This document shows positions 32,595 to 45,354 of a DNA stretch of 64,000 nucleotides, one piece after another (position 1 is the stretch's first letter; each line of letters opens with the position of its first letter). Source of the stretch: Cryptomeria japonica (taxonomy: Eukaryota; Streptophyta; Pinopsida; Cupressales; Cupressaceae); assembly GCF_030272615.1 (NCBI RefSeq), contig NC_081406.1, positions 478,170,900 to 478,234,899 of the forward strand. The letters are read 5' to 3'. A model generated the notes under the pieces. The model was not told where the DNA came from, did not search any database, and saw only the letters and a program-made list of their open reading frames with translations. The position numbers and the translations under genes were made by a program.

Positions 32595-33399
32595 TGATGA
32601 ACACCTATGCTCATCAACCCTATGACACATTGAAACAGCCTCCAAGTGTGGGACCTTGCATATTGTCAAGATGTGTCTCCAGAGAAGGATTACTTCCTTA
32701 TCAATTTGATGCAGGTGTAGAATAACACAACACAGATAGAATATAATCTAATGATTTGAGGGGGAAAAGGGAGAAAGAGGAATGCATAAAATAAAAGAGG
32801 TTTGCACCTAGATTGAAATTGATCTCCTTGCCTATAACTACACAAAATATCAATAGGACTACCCAAATAATGCACAAGATTCTATCCTAACTAGTTCCCT
32901 AAGGATGAGTGAAGGTTGAAATTCTTGCAAGATCGTAAGAGTAACTGATTCAGTCCATAGATGACATCTACAAAGGGATCAACACAATCACCTATGCTAA
33001 GGAAACCAAATTAGAATGCATCCAAACAACAAGGTAAACAAGTTACGCAATCTTTCCAAACTGAATGAAGGCAAAAGGAGTAAATTTTATTAATGCAAGG
33101 AAAGGAAAATTTACATATGTAGGAAAACATAAGTTTTTCTGTAGAAGAAAGAAAAAGATGCCCAAACAGAGATATAAAATTTTCCTTTATAGTTTAGGCA
33201 TAACTTAAAATAGAACTCATCTAGAAACCCTAACCCACCTAGGGTTAGGTTACAAAAACTTCCAAAAGATTGATCTGATAGTGTTTTATACGGTTTGAGA
33301 AAATATCATCTTCACTTGGACGAAGCAAAAGATCTCTGCAGATGAAGAAATCCCTTTGCATAATGTGTTTGCATATAATCAAGAACAAAAGGTCTCCGA
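32595..33399 (-). repeat. F direct repeat, left copy
   Basis: About 805 bp repeated at 36872-37668 with about 90% identity by eye. In minus orientation it starts TGTTCTTGATTATATGC, has GTATAAAAC near 33285 (TATA-like) and ATTAATAAAATTT near 33095 (poly-A-like), and ends GTGTTCATCA. This looks like an LTR, but no PBS, PPT or matching target duplication is seen. Confidence 0.6.
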
Positions 33400-34895
33400 A
33401 ATACATTCAAGAATGCAGGTGGCATCTAAATCAGGTTTGTAGAGGTCCTTTGGAGTAATAGAAAAAGGTCTTAGTGGTTGGATCAAGATCAGATTGGGAA
33501 TCGAGCACCAACTAGGCCTAGAAAAGGTCATTAACAAATGGGTTGGCAACTACTCTTTGCAGAGATTTAAATTAAAATGGCTCCCATAGTTTTCAATGTT
33601 GGTCAATCGACCTGGAAGATGCATGAAGATGGACATGCGCGATCACCACATAGTCAACCATGAGACCCACGAAGAGATTAAAACATCACCATCGGATTCC
33701 CACTTTATGAAAATTTGTTGGTTACAAAGAAACCATGTGTCGAGCTACACCCATAATTTCAACGCCAAGAGTTCGGCAAGAGAAATCCTTTCGCGAAGAT
33801 GAAAAAATTTCTTTGTCGCACATAGACGGTCTAGTCGAAAAGGCCCTCACCACTAGGGGCCCACCAATCCAAGTGTCCACCAAGACCATCTACTAATTGC
33901 CAACTTGTCCACCTAGAATGATGTATCATGCAAGATCCACCTGGACCAATCATCATTTGTAGAGGGGACCCCACCATGGGCTATGGCCCTTTCGGCAAGA
34001 CATGGCTTTTTGCCAAGACCCATTTTTCATTATGTCACCCTTGGAAGCTTTTCCTAAAAGGAGGAGTTTTCCAAGACACAACTCACAGTCCTACCAAAAA
34101 GACTATGAGTTCTCTTTGAGAAGGGCCTTCGCCAAGACCCTGAAACCCATCCTACCGAAAGAGAAGCTATGTAGAAAAGGCTTAAGACCCTGTCAACCGA
34201 TAGGAGAAAAGAGGAAACCGGCCCTGCCATGAAGTCAAACCCTCCAGACAGTTACTTGTTAAGTGATCTAACTAGTAGAGTTGGTCAACATCCAATTATA
34301 ATTTAGAGCTCAAAAATAATTAAAAGGCTTAAAAGCCTTAGCATTTAGGGTTTAGGGTGTTACGCTCAAATCAGAGGTTTTCCCTCAGAAGTTTTTAGCT
34401 AGTAAGATGTCTCAGATAAGATTTCATCAAGGCTAAGGTTGATAGGAAACTAGTCAACATTTTTGGTGACTCAAAGGGGTGATAAGCCTGCTTGTCAGAT
34501 AAGACCAGAGGCCTTATTAGATTAATTGGGCATAGAGTCAAGGCATGGGAAAGAAAAATAATCTTTGCCCCTGCAATCTGGAATACATCAAAATTTTGTA
34601 CTATTCTGAAAGAGTAGACTATGCTCGTGTACTTCTTGGAAGGAAAAAACTGAAAAACAAAAATATTTATGACAAAGCACTCGCAGGAAAAGAAAACCTA
34701 ATCTATCCTACTTTAACCAATCCAACTTGAAATTTTTTAAACAATTCCATTCACTGATTGGTTAAAGTAGCTTCCTTTTCTGAATAAGGGAGGGTGAATT
34801 GCATGTTCCTAAAACTTGATACTGAGCTAGAAGACAATTGGCAATACAATCCACCACTACAAAAAATCCTTTGGATTATAAGAAAGATCATAGAC
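33400..34895. other. Interior of F, non-coding part
   Basis: No convincing gene. Contains GC-richer sequence with repeated CGGCAAGAC / GCCAAGACC motifs (33990-34140), like a U3 region, and a small palindrome AAGGCTTAAAAGCCTT at 34323-34341. Open frames here are short and unrecognised. Confidence 0.4.
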
Positions 34896-36310
34896 CTAAA
34901 TTAGATTCTGAACAAACATACTATTGGCTTGGAATGCATGTGTGGCTTGGGTTTGTGGCTCTCTAACTGAAACTTCATGATTGGTATCCACCCTGGAAAG
35001 GTACCTGATTGGGCATCCTCTTGAAATATCAAATTTTGAAATCTCTTTGCTCACTTCAACATGGACAACCATCTCCTCCACTATGATAAGACCATATTGA
35101 TCAAGAGCTTCCCCACTTGAGGAAACCAAACTCTTATCAAGTTTGGAATAGAAAATATCAATGATATTTGAGAAAAAATCATTATATATCTCATAATCAA
35201 CCTTCTTATCCATGATATGTTCTATCTCAACCTTATAGCCTTGAAAATAAGAGACATCAAAACCTTGACCTTCAATAATAAACTCTGATTTCTTCTCTTA
35301 TTTATTTTGATCAACATCCTCTTGCAAGTCGACCTCCTGACTTTCAAAAATATGAAAGTCCTCATTTGTCTTCTTTTGGACCTGTACATGACATGGCGGT
35401 AAGATACGCACCTCAATGATTGGTTTCTCATGTTGCTCAACAACAAACTCACTGTGATGGGTCAACTTGGAGTCCAAACTTGAACAAAAGCCCTCCAAAT
35501 CATCCCAAAATGAGTCATCCTACAACTCTCCTTGACTTTTGTGTAAAATGGGACCAATTTGGGCACTGCTACAACTCTCTTGGAGATTTGATAAATCTAA
35601 AATAGGTTCATAACTGGGATCCACCATGGCTCCATAGTCTTCATGATTTTTTTCTACCTTCAACGTAGGCTCCCGCATGTACACCATTGGTCTAGGTGAG
35701 GAAAGATCCTTCTCTTCATCCTCAATGAAGGAGGGAATATTATTAGATATGACCAAGGCTTCCTCGCTATTAAACATCTTCTTCCGATTGGTAATTTGAG
35801 GCTTTAAGAGATATTTGTTTGGCTCTTCCTACAACATCGCAAATCCAATTATGTTGTCCTTATTATTAGCAAGTCACTTAATATATTGGTGGGGAGGATA
35901 ATTACCATCCGCCATCCACACAACAAGTCCATTCTTGCAAAGGCGTATCTCATCAAGAAAAGGGCACTGAGGAGGATTAATAATAGGCTCCTCATAAGGG
36001 TGAATCTTCTCAACGAAAAATCTCCTGAAAAGATTTAGGAGGTCTCCCTTGTCTAAAACATTGAATTTTAAATTTAGGAGACCTAGAGGCATAAGATTTC
36101 TCCTGCATACGTTGCAACACCATGGATGTCAACTGCCTGATTTCTTCTTTCCTAGCAGAAGCAAGCTGCTCTGCAAGGAAGTCTTTATGATTTTGATCTT
36201 GGGCCTCAAACTCTTGTTGTCATTGATAAAATGCCTCTTCATGTTGTTGATCCCATAGTTATTGATTGATTGCATCCAACTGTCTTCTAAAATCCAACAT
36301 CATATTTCTT
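34896..36310 (-). pseudogene. F internal frame, unknown function
   Basis: A single minus-strand frame of about 450 codons with a few stops and one shift. Blocks: EEAFYQ-stop-QQEFEAQDQNHKDFLAEQ (helical), ARKEEIRQLTSMVLQRMQEK, FPVEKIHPYEEP-like start, CPFLDEIRLCKNGLVVWMAD, NIPSFIEDEEKDLSS, EVRILPPCHVQVQKK and EALDQYGLIIVEEMVVHVE. Acidic overall, no zinc knuckle, no pol motif. Stays in one frame across 36092-34896, so it was coding. Flanked by direct repeats, it may be the Gag-like product of a non-autonomous LTR element. I do not recognise a family. The block quoted third is approximate because the frame is broken there. Confidence 0.45.
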
Positions 36311-36691
36311 GTTTTATAGCAGGGGTGGGTGGGTAGAAAGCACTACAAAAATTTCCACCTGCTGCTAGAGCAAGTCCATTTGAATTGAAATTAGGAGTAG
36401 TCCTAGTTTAGTCATGTTGGTAGGGGGAAGGAGAATGATTTACATTTTCAAAAAAGGGGGATGAATATAAATTACACCCATGATATGTACTCACTGTGAA
36501 ATCATTCAAAAGAGATGGGTTTTTATATTTAGAATGATTAAAGGGGCAAATAGATCTACTCATCGAGAGAGTAATAACATACCATTGATTGTCAAAAGAT
36601 TGTAGAGTCACCAGGTGCTTGAAAGAATGATGCCTCCAAAGGCTTGAGACTAAAGAACACACCAGATCTTCAGTTGTTTTGAGCTTTAGGA

Positions 36692-36883
36692 CTACTTAAC
36701 CAGTAGGTCTTCTTTTGTAGATTTACCAGGTATGTGAGATATTGCCTCCAAAGGTTGAGTTTTATGATAGACACACCAACCATCAACAAGGGATAAGAAA
36801 GCATGAACTAGTACTTGTCCAATCAGTCCCATCGGGTGTCCCAGAAACTCTTTTTCATAAAAGTAAGCCCAGTCGATGAACAC
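36692..36883 (-). pseudogene. Short frame at inner edge of F right repeat
   Basis: 63 codons, DWAYFYEKEFLGHPMGLIG, then VDGWCVYHKTQPLEAISHIP. Starts at the inner border of the right F repeat, where an LTR element would have its PBS, and no PBS is visible. Not recognised; it may belong to the 34896-36310 gene or be a separate remnant. Confidence 0.3.
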
Positions 36884-37668
36884 CTATGCTCATCAACCCT
36901 GTGACACATTGAAACAACCTCCAAGTGTGGGACCTTTCATATTGTGAGGTTGAGTCTTCGAAGAAGGTTGACTTCCTTATCAATCTGATGCAGGTGTTGG
37001 ACTAACCCCACACAAATAGAATCTAATCTAATGATTTAAGGGGGAAAAGGGAGAAAGAGGATTGCATGAAAAAAAGGAGGTTTGCACCTAGATTGAAATT
37101 GATCACCCTACCTATAACTACACAAAACATCAATAGGACTACCCAAAGCATGCACAAGATTCTATCCTAACTAGTGCCCTAAGAATAAGTGAAGTTTGGA
37201 ATTCTTGCAAGATGGAAAGAGGAAACGATTCAGTCCACAAATGACATCTACAGAGGGATCAACACAATCATCTATGCTAAGGAAAAAAAATTAGAATGCA
37301 TCCAAACAAAAAGGTAAACAAGTTACATAAACTGTCCAAATTGAATGAAGGAAAAAGGAGTAAATTTTATTAATGCAAGGCAAGGCAAATTTACATATGC
37401 CGAGAAACATAAGTTTTTCTGCCAAAGAAAGAAAACGATGCCCAAATAGAGATACAAAATTTGACTTTAAAGTTTACGCATAATTTAAAATGGAACTCAG
37501 CTAGAAACCCTAACCTGCCTAGGGTTAGGTTACAAAAAAATCCAAAAGATAGATCAAATCAAAAGATTCATCTGATAGTGTGTTATTTGGTCTAAGAAAA
37601 TATCACCTTCACTTGGAAGAAGCAAAAGATTTGCAGATGAAGAAATCATTGTGCATGATCAAGGACAA
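36872..37668 (-). repeat. F direct repeat, right copy
   Basis: Mate of 32595-33399 in the same orientation. Minus-strand start TGTCCTTGATCATGC, end GTGTTCATCG. Similarity stops sharply at both ends. Confidence 0.6.
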
Positions 37669-37704
37669 CTTTAAGAAACCTCCATGGGTAAAGGTGTAAA
37701 ATCC

Positions 37705-38110
37705 TGATGAATCTTTCATTATTTGGGGGGAAAAAAAAAAAATTAGCGAATTTCTTTTGATAGGGAAAAATATTAAATTCCATTTGTGAATTTTTCTAAA
37801 TTGCATAAGAAATCTATGAAAATTAAGGTGAATTTTTCATTGTTTTTGGGAAAAAAATTTAATTTTATTGGCGAATCTTTTTCTATTGCGTGATTTTTTT
37901 TGAAAAATTAAGGCGAATATTTTATTATTTTTAAGGAAAAATAATAATTACATTGGCGATTTTTTTCATATTGCATGAAAAATATAGAAAAATTAAGGCG
38001 AATCATTCATTATTTTGGGGGAAAATAGTAATTACATTGGCGAATGTTTTTAAATCACATAAAAATTGTAGAATATTTAAGGCGAATCTTTCATTACTAA
38101 TTGGAGAAAA
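37705..38110 (+). repeat. 85-bp minisatellite, 4-5 copies
   Basis: The marker TTAAGGYGAAT recurs at 37823, 37908, 37993 and 38077 (steps 85, 85, 84), with a partial earlier unit at about 37705. Each unit also has TTACATTGGCGAAT and homopolymer A/T tracts. Confidence 0.8.
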
Positions 38111-38631
38111 AAACCAATATAGAAAACACATCACATCTTAGCTATAAGTGTCTTGCATATCCGTATGAAATATTTTAGAAAGCCTCTTTTTGGCATGTAC
38201 AAAATCTTGATCGCGGATTCTTTGTTATCCATTTGTATAGAAAACACTGTGTGTATCAGAAGAAGAAAAATATGTAGGATAGCACAAATTTAGTATTCAA
38301 TGAGAAGCTACTAGTATTAATCTGTGTTGAGGTCCGTGAGTCATGTACAGGTGTCAGGACTATTGGAATGAAATCTTTCTTATGGAATGACAGAAAAGTT
38401 CATCTCACACAGATCAATACAGTATGTGGAATAATCTAAAGTATAGACCTGATTGTCAATTGTCGCCACTTCGCAAATCTAGAAATAGGGTCATTATTCA
38501 CATGCTTCATTGCAGAATGTAGAAGATAGAAGTTATATAATTCACATGTTTCATTTCACATTGTAGAAGATAGACATATTTCTAGGATAAGTTTTCAGGA
38601 AGTGTTGTCGCCTTGCTTGCAGAGGTTTTAA
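38111..38631. other. No gene seen
   Basis: AT-rich, no convincing ORF. A small duplication (TTCACATG..GTAGAAGATAGA, near 38495 and 38540) is the only structure I notice. Confidence 0.5.
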
Positions 38632-39015
38632 AATGAATTTTGGCATAAGGAGATATGGCTGAAGGTTTGCATATGCCATGAAGTAAAGAAGATTAATGAC
38701 TTACCTTTTAGCCAAAGAGTTATTAAAATTGCCAAAGAAGGTGTAGCTGAATTTTGGCATAAGGAGATATGGTTGAAGGTTTGCATATGCCATGAAGTAA
38801 AGAAGATTAATGACTTACCTTTTAGCCAAAGAGTTATTAAAATTGCCAAAGATAACCAAAGGGTTATTAAAAGGCTTGAGTGCAACTACAAGCTTCAACT
38901 ACAGTTGCAAATAATTATGATCTCTCTGGTGAACCACCATTTCCACCTTATAATGGGTGCAATGCAGAGAGAAAGTTGGGTGAAGACACAGGAGATGCGG
39001 TTTTGGAGTCAATAA
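38632..39015 (+). pseudogene. Short frame with in-frame 38-codon tandem duplication
   Basis: The frame opens after a TAA at 38629 and reads EFWHKEIWLKVCICHEVKK, then INDLPFSQRVIKIAK, twice, followed by DNQRVIKRLECNYKLQ and a stop at 39013. The DNA repeat is 114 bp (38635-38748 and 38749-38862), an exact multiple of three. I do not recognise the family. It lies next to element H, and the coding-like frame at 48265-49136 lies on the other side of H in the same sense, so they might be exons of one gene split by H. Confidence 0.4.
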
Positions 39016-39454
39016 TCCTTGCTTGATCAAAATTCTCAAAGTTCTCCCCTACCAGGAAATGTAATGAGAATCTTGTATCTTGGTATCCTCTGCATCAATA
39101 ATCGCAAATGTGCGATGGTGGCATGGCTCATAAGGTAGTTGGCATTCATGGAAGCTTTCTATGTCTCAGCACCAAAGCTTTCATGTATACTAACTTGGCG
39201 GTTTCACAACATCCTATACATTGAATACATATTACACATTCTTGTAAATGGACGCTATCTTGTTGCATTCCTTATGATTATAAAAGGAATACCAAGGCTG
39301 TAAAAAGGATTCTAAAACTTTCTTATCTCTAGGGAGAGTGGAAACAAGGATTTGTCTTGTCTATTTGTGCAGGGTGGTTTCATGGTGAAATAAATTAGAA
39401 TGTACAATTTCTCTATTTTTTTTCAATTAATTAATAAATAGACTACTATTTTAT
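39016..39454. other. No gene seen, left flank of H
   Basis: No convincing ORF or repeat. The last five bases TTTAT (39450-39454) are the probable left target duplication of H. Confidence 0.5.
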
Positions 39455-41919
39455 TGTAGGCATTGTGCTTTCATTGATGTCAACTAGTATGGGAGATGTA
39501 TGTGCAGTTGAGGCCAATTGATATACAAGCTAGACTCGCCGGTATACAAGTTGATGGATGGGTATGAAGAAACAAGTATCCAATGAACAAGTGGATGAAC
39601 ATGTTAGTATACATGTTGGTACTAACCAGTAAGACGATGACCGATAAGACTATAGAGTGAACAGGCCATCGGTATGCTAGTATGATGTCATCTAGTAGGA
39701 CTCCCACCAGTAAATGATGTTGTCCCTGGAAGAAGAGAACGTTGAAGAAGGAATCATGCCTAATGATTGTAGGGTAGTCACACCTGCTCAAATGGGGAAG
39801 CAATATTGGTACAATGTCGGATGCAGATGACAACGATCCACTCACACTGGTAAGTGGAGCTTATCCCTTAACATGCATTGGAATGCATTACATCTCTTCA
39901 AGATAGGTTTCCAAGAGCTAAAGGTAGGAGATTGAAGGCCCACACCGGATGAATTGGTGAAACACTAAGTTGCCTTAGGTGCATGAAATTAGAGATGTGC
40001 ACTGGATCAGCAAGCACAAACATGATAAGTTGTTGGTACAAATAACGAAGGATAGGTTTGTCTCTTTAACAAACTAGCTGATAATAGAATTGGTCTATCG
40101 ATTAAGAAGGCAAAGTTGAAGCAGTTGTAGATAGAGGATGTTTCCAGAATGAAGAGGAAGTTTGGTGCCACTAGTGTGCATGGTATCTTACCAGTATATA
40201 TATAGAAGATACTATCGGTATAGATGTCCACCAGTAAACAAGACAAAGTGACAAGTGAAGAGCTCTTGTTCGATCAAGTTGATATGCTATGGTTTGGCAT
40301 GTGTGATGACCAGTAAAGGTGATCCATTGATAGAGCAGCAAAGTACTAGTTTGAAGGTAGACTGGTTAGGGTATAAATGATGGGGTAGGAGAACCAGTTA
40401 ATGAACTTGGTTGTGTGACTGGGTAGTGATCTAGTTGGGACTGACATAGCAGTCTAAGCTAAGGTAGATGTCAATAAAGGTGGCACGTGGAGTCAAGGTG
40501 GAAGACATGCATGCAGCAGTAGATGGAGTGTGCACTGACGAGGTAGTTATAGAGTCAGTTGACATTAATTCCAGACCCTGTAAATCATGGGATGTGTTGC
40601 AGAGGTGTGCAGCTTGAGGAAGGATAAACAAAGGTGATCGATGGGATGCATCAATCGATGCAGAATGCCTAGGTGCAGAATGAGGTCGGTGATGCAATTT
40701 GCTGAACCATTTATAGTGACTGACCAAGTGCCATACCGGTGGACTATTCATGTTTTCTAAGAATAGCAAACGTGCCTTGAAAGAAAGAAGATATGGTAGG
40801 AGATGCCTGATTACTTGCAAGTTGTTTATCTTCATGGAGAACAAGATCTAATGGGATTTGATACTCCTCATGATTAGTGGAAGAAACCCTAGCACGCCAA
40901 TAGTTTGAAGTTGTGTTTTGGCGGGAAAGCTCAAATATAAGAATGGAGGCAGAAGACCATATTTGAAGATGCTACCAAAAGATGTGATGCTAGTTGAATG
41001 AAAAGAGTCAATCCAACTGAGAGAGTGAAACAACTAAGAATTTGGAGGTGCAACCAGTAAGAGGATTGAAAGTGGTTTAGCCATTAAGGCCAAGACAACC
41101 AGTAAATTGTTACAAATTATAACAGTAGCATAAAACTGGTAGGGTTTGCATCGGTAAGAAGTAGATAGAGAAGAATAAAGGATGCAGAGAGAGTGTTGAA
41201 GAAGATCCAAAAAGGTAAAGGATAGAGAAGGGTTGATATGGTACTGAGGAAATCACCGATAACCAGGTGCAAAGAAAGACAATTGGTACAACCTGTACCA
41301 GTATGACAGTAGTAGCAAGCTAACAAGAGAGTAAGCAAAGATCAGACAAGGAGGAGGCAGTGTGTCAGGAGATGGAAATGAACCAGTAAGTCAGTGGAGT
41401 GTGAACCACTTAATAGGAGGTAGAGTGGAAGACAAAGAACACTACCAGCAAAGATGAGTAGGAGAGAAACCGATAGAGAGAGATTACATGCAAAGGTTAC
41501 ATAACTCATTTGTAACCAAGATTCAACTATAGTATTATTTTGATATAATGTATTATTGTGACTGAGTTGGAGCTTGGTGAAAGGGGTTGGTACTCCTTGG
41601 GTTGGTACTCCTTGGGTTGGTGCTCCTTGGGTTGGTGCCCTAAATTTTGTAACTGAGTGTTTCATTGTGAGGCTAGATTGGAGCAGTAGAATCCAGTAGC
41701 TCTTGTCACCGAGGTTTTTCCCATCTTATGTTTTTGTTGTATATACGCATGCCATGTGATGTGCCTTTGTGTGATTACATTGTGAAGTCTTGCATTATCT
41801 CACCGATAGGTTTACTTGTGTTTATTGTGCTAATCAATACTCACTCTTAGGATCAAAAGGTTTAAGAGTTTTGGAAACCACTGATTCACCCCCCTCTCAG
41901 TGGTACATTGTGTTCAACA
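39455..41919 (+). repeat. 5' LTR of H
   Basis: 2465 bp, TGTAGGCATTGTGC ... GTTCAACA. Minisatellite GGTTGGTACTCCTTG x 4 at 41585-41640. Contains many ACCGGT-derived boxes (ACCAGT, ACCGAT). The minus-strand ORFs in it (for example 39480-39845) are shadows. Confidence 0.85.
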
Positions 41920-41936
41920 ATTGGTATCAGAGCCTA
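41920..41936 (+). other. Primer binding site of H
   Basis: ATTGGTATCAGAGCCTA, perfect copia-type PBS. Confidence 0.9.
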
Positions 41937-41991
41937 GGTTCTCGGTTGATAAGCTTTCTCTAGCCTGGGTAGATTTTGGTATTTGAACACA

Positions 41992-43843
41992 ATGGTTTTT
42001 TTAGTGTCAACCCCTACTCTAGTGTTTGATGGTTCAACCTTTTCTATTTAGAATCATAGGATGGAAGTCTACCTTTCCTCCCTTGGGTTTGATGTATGGA
42101 TGTCAGTTGTAAATGGCTGCCCTAGTAAAGTCAGTCCTTCCACCGATTCAGATGCAGAAGGAAGAAACTGGTGTAATGATGTAACAATGAAGGCTATATT
42201 CTATGGGCTCATAGATAATATCTCCTCACAGGTGGACAGATGCAAATCGGCAAAATCCTATGGGACAGGTTGAAGAAGCTCTATGGAAATGAGCCTACCA
42301 CTGCAGAAATAATTTGTGAAGAAAAGATGAGAAATGCAACTCATTTATCTACAGATGATGAACGAAGATCTATTAGCAGCCACAACAATGATGAAGAAGG
42401 AACCCACCTCTTCATGGCTCAAGAATAATAAAATGAGAGGAACACATCTGAGAATGATCATGCAAATCATTCCTATCAACAATATGTGTTTGATAGTGAT
42501 AATGAAGATGAAGCCAAAGTTGATCTTGAATGTGAACTGGTAAGTGCACTAGAAGAGCTGCAAAATGTTTTAGAAATGAATTTAAGAGGTACAAAGATTT
42601 AGTTCATGAAGATTGCAACTGGTTGAGAACATGCCTTGAAGAATCAAATAATAATATTTGCATATTGACATCTCAACTAGAAGAGGTAAAAGTAATAACT
42701 GGTGAATTGAAATCAGTCTTTGATGCTAAGGAGAGAAGATATGAGGAATTGTAGCTAGAAGTGGAGGCAAAGGACAAAGAATGTCAGGACCTAAATGGTG
42801 AAATAGAGAACATCAGGAAAGTCCTTGAGAAGTGTCAAGATGTGCTCAAGGTAAGGATCTGGTATGATGGTAGCACTAAAGCCTTGGACAAAATGTTGAC
42901 TAAATAAAAACACTCTAAGGATACCAGAGGATTAGGATTTGCTGCCGGTGAATGCTCCACAAGCATGGATGTCTCCCACAAGGACATTCAGTTTTTCTCC
43001 TCTAATAGAGATAACAAGGTTTGGATCTTCATAGTCCAAAGTGCACCAAGAAAGAAGGTTGACCTAACTACAACCAGTGAGGACATGAGGCTAAAACTAA
43101 AAACTGGTGCAACAAGAATAAATAATGCAGATCCTAAAGGAAAAAGAGAGCCTAGAGAAGATAGGTTCACCAGAAACAAGAACCCAAGAAGGCAGCCTAT
43201 AAGATCCCCTACCAGTGGAAGACAAAGAGATGTTGCACCCTGGAAGAGAAGTAGAATTAGAAGTGGAGAAACCAAACTAGTAAGATCACCTCATATCTGG
43301 CATAATGAAATTGTAAGTAATAAGCCTCCATTCTCTGATTATTGTTTTGCTTGTAAAGGATATGGCCATGGGGCAGAGGAATGCAAAATGATATCTAGAA
43401 ATAGAAAAGGTGTTTTTCCTACGAATAGAAATTCAGTTTGTAAAAGATGTAATACTTTTGTGCATAGAACATTAGAATGTAGAAACATGCATAATCTCAC
43501 CCCCGGTTATGCTAACCAGAGTCCATTAGCTACTTCAAGAAATATGAATTATATATGTTATAACTGCAATGGATCTGGCCATAGAAGTAATAAGTGCAGG
43601 AAGAAGATGATTCATGCATATGGAAAATGGCATAACAAATATGCCCAAAGGAGAATCGCTCCTACAAGATCAAGAATTCAGTTGAAACCGATAGCGGGCT
43701 ACAATGGCATGACTCTCCAAAGAAGATCTAACTGGTCTGATAGAAGATCTTCCAATAATCCAGTTGAGATGAATGCAGTATGCTTCTATGGCAATGTATC
43801 CAGTCATACTGCAAAACCTGGTAAAGCAAAGACCTATCAGTAG
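41992..43843 (+). pseudogene. Element H Gag with four zinc-knuckle units
   Basis: ATG 41992 opens VFDGSTFSI-stop-NHRMEVYLSSLG, the UBN2-type Gag start, with TGG to TAG at 42049. Frame shifts near 42240 and 42580 separate a central acidic part and a coiled coil (ILTSQLEEVKVITGELKSVF), then KALDKMLTK and RGLGFAAGE, the same motif as in C1/C2. The C-terminal 292-codon frame is basic and carries CFACKGYGHGAEEC, CKRCNTFVHRTLEC, CYNCNGSGHRSNKC and a broken fourth unit CFYGNVSSHTAKPG. Four knuckles is unusual for a copia Gag, which normally has one. No Pol follows. Confidence 0.85.
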
Positions 43844-45354
43844 AAGAAGATGAAACCTACTCTAAAGGCTATAAATGAGAAGAGGAGGGAGTCAAAGCAG
43901 GTATGGAGGAAGAAGGATGAAAACATGAACATGGATCAGCACTCTACATTCAATGCACAGGTGATATCTCCTAAAGTTTAAAGGAGATGTAAATCCTTAG
44001 GGGGAGCTACATGTTGATCAAATAATTCACCCCCAAATGTTGAGAAGGACAAATATTAAGGACGGGTAGTTACCGACATGAGGGAGAAGTTGAGATGAAA
44101 GAGTGTGTGCATTTAATATCTTGGCTACACATTCACATGGGTGAGATGGATCACTGTTGCAAGTGTCAAAGTGTGATGTGACACCAGAACAAGGGCCAAT
44201 GGAAAAAGTATACTAGCATAGATATTGGATTGGTATAGTAAACCTACATGTGCAGTATTTTACTGGTAGGGATAGCTACCAGTATTGAAGAATATGTGTT
44301 GCAATGCATTCTGGTAACATTGCAGTGGCCCTGGTGGCTTGGAAAGAAGAAATTTGCCTTGGGAAATATTGGAGAAGCATTGTCTAGCAATGTGTTGAAC
44401 TGGTAATTGATCTAAGGTGCACTCATCCTGATGAGTCAACTAGTCAGATAGGTGATATGATGTTGATATAGGCTAGTATTATGGTCATGGAAGAGGATGT
44501 CAAAAGATTGTGATGGACATTATGGATGTGATAGATCATTTGTAGTTCACATATGCTCACCTCTACCAGCACAAGGTGCAAATTGAAGCACCGGATTAGG
44601 ACCTAACATGCTAAGAAGACTAGAGATTTGTAGTTCAGGGGGAGTTCACAACTATATTCTCTAATTGGTATCAGACATACTGAACACAATAGCAGATCAG
44701 GTAGTGGGTTGACCATATCAGTATGTTAGGTGACTTTGGGAAAGTGCCTATACAATTTGTCTATCTATCAAAGTCACAATTAGGTTTCTCAGAAGTATAG
44801 TAGAATAGGAAAAGGATGTATTCATCTATCATTGGGACACTGGGTGACAAGAAGTGGAGTCTAGTTTATAGGTAGAACAACCTGCAAAGGAAAATAACAG
44901 AGCTCACTTAACTGATTGTGAGCACAAAGAGGGAGAGTTACCTACACAAGGGGAGAATTTATCAACATATTGCTACCAACAAATTGGCATCAGAGCAACT
45001 CCCACAAATTATAAATGCACCAATTGGTATCAGATGGAGAAGATGTAGTCTGACCGATAGGTAAGTAGTATTCACTGACACATATTTCAACAATTAGGTG
45101 CTTCTACAATTGGTATCAGACTGGTATCTTTTTGGAGTCAGTTGGTGTCTGAACACTCCATCTCAAGTGTTGTTGTTTGAGATGATGTAAAGCATAGTGG
45201 CCAAAAATGGAGAAACATCTAGTAGGAAGAGGGAGAAATAATACCTGTAGTATACCGGATGTCAGTGCCCTTTGCCATTGTTGTAAAAGGGGGAGAAAGA
45301 TTCTGCAATATATCAAATACTACATGTCTTGACATCAATGCCAAAGGGGGAGAT
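43844..45354 (+). other. Non-coding 3' interior and PPT of H
   Basis: 1.5 kb with no Pol motif in any frame. Holds purine tracts (CCTTAGGGGGAG near 43997, TTCAGGGGGAG near 44635, AAAGGGGGAG at the end); the last, AAAGGGGGAGAT at 45343-45354, is the PPT. Repeated ATTGGTATCAGA phrases near 44663, 45013 and 45110 echo the PBS. Confidence 0.7.

Noticed and set aside
39480-41665. Several 60-137-codon minus-strand frames in the H 5' LTR
   Set aside because: They fall in an LTR, differ between the two LTR copies and have no motif; shadows of composition.
42988-43275. 95-codon minus-strand frame
   Set aside because: Antisense shadow of the H Gag, whose plus strand has clear zinc knuckles.
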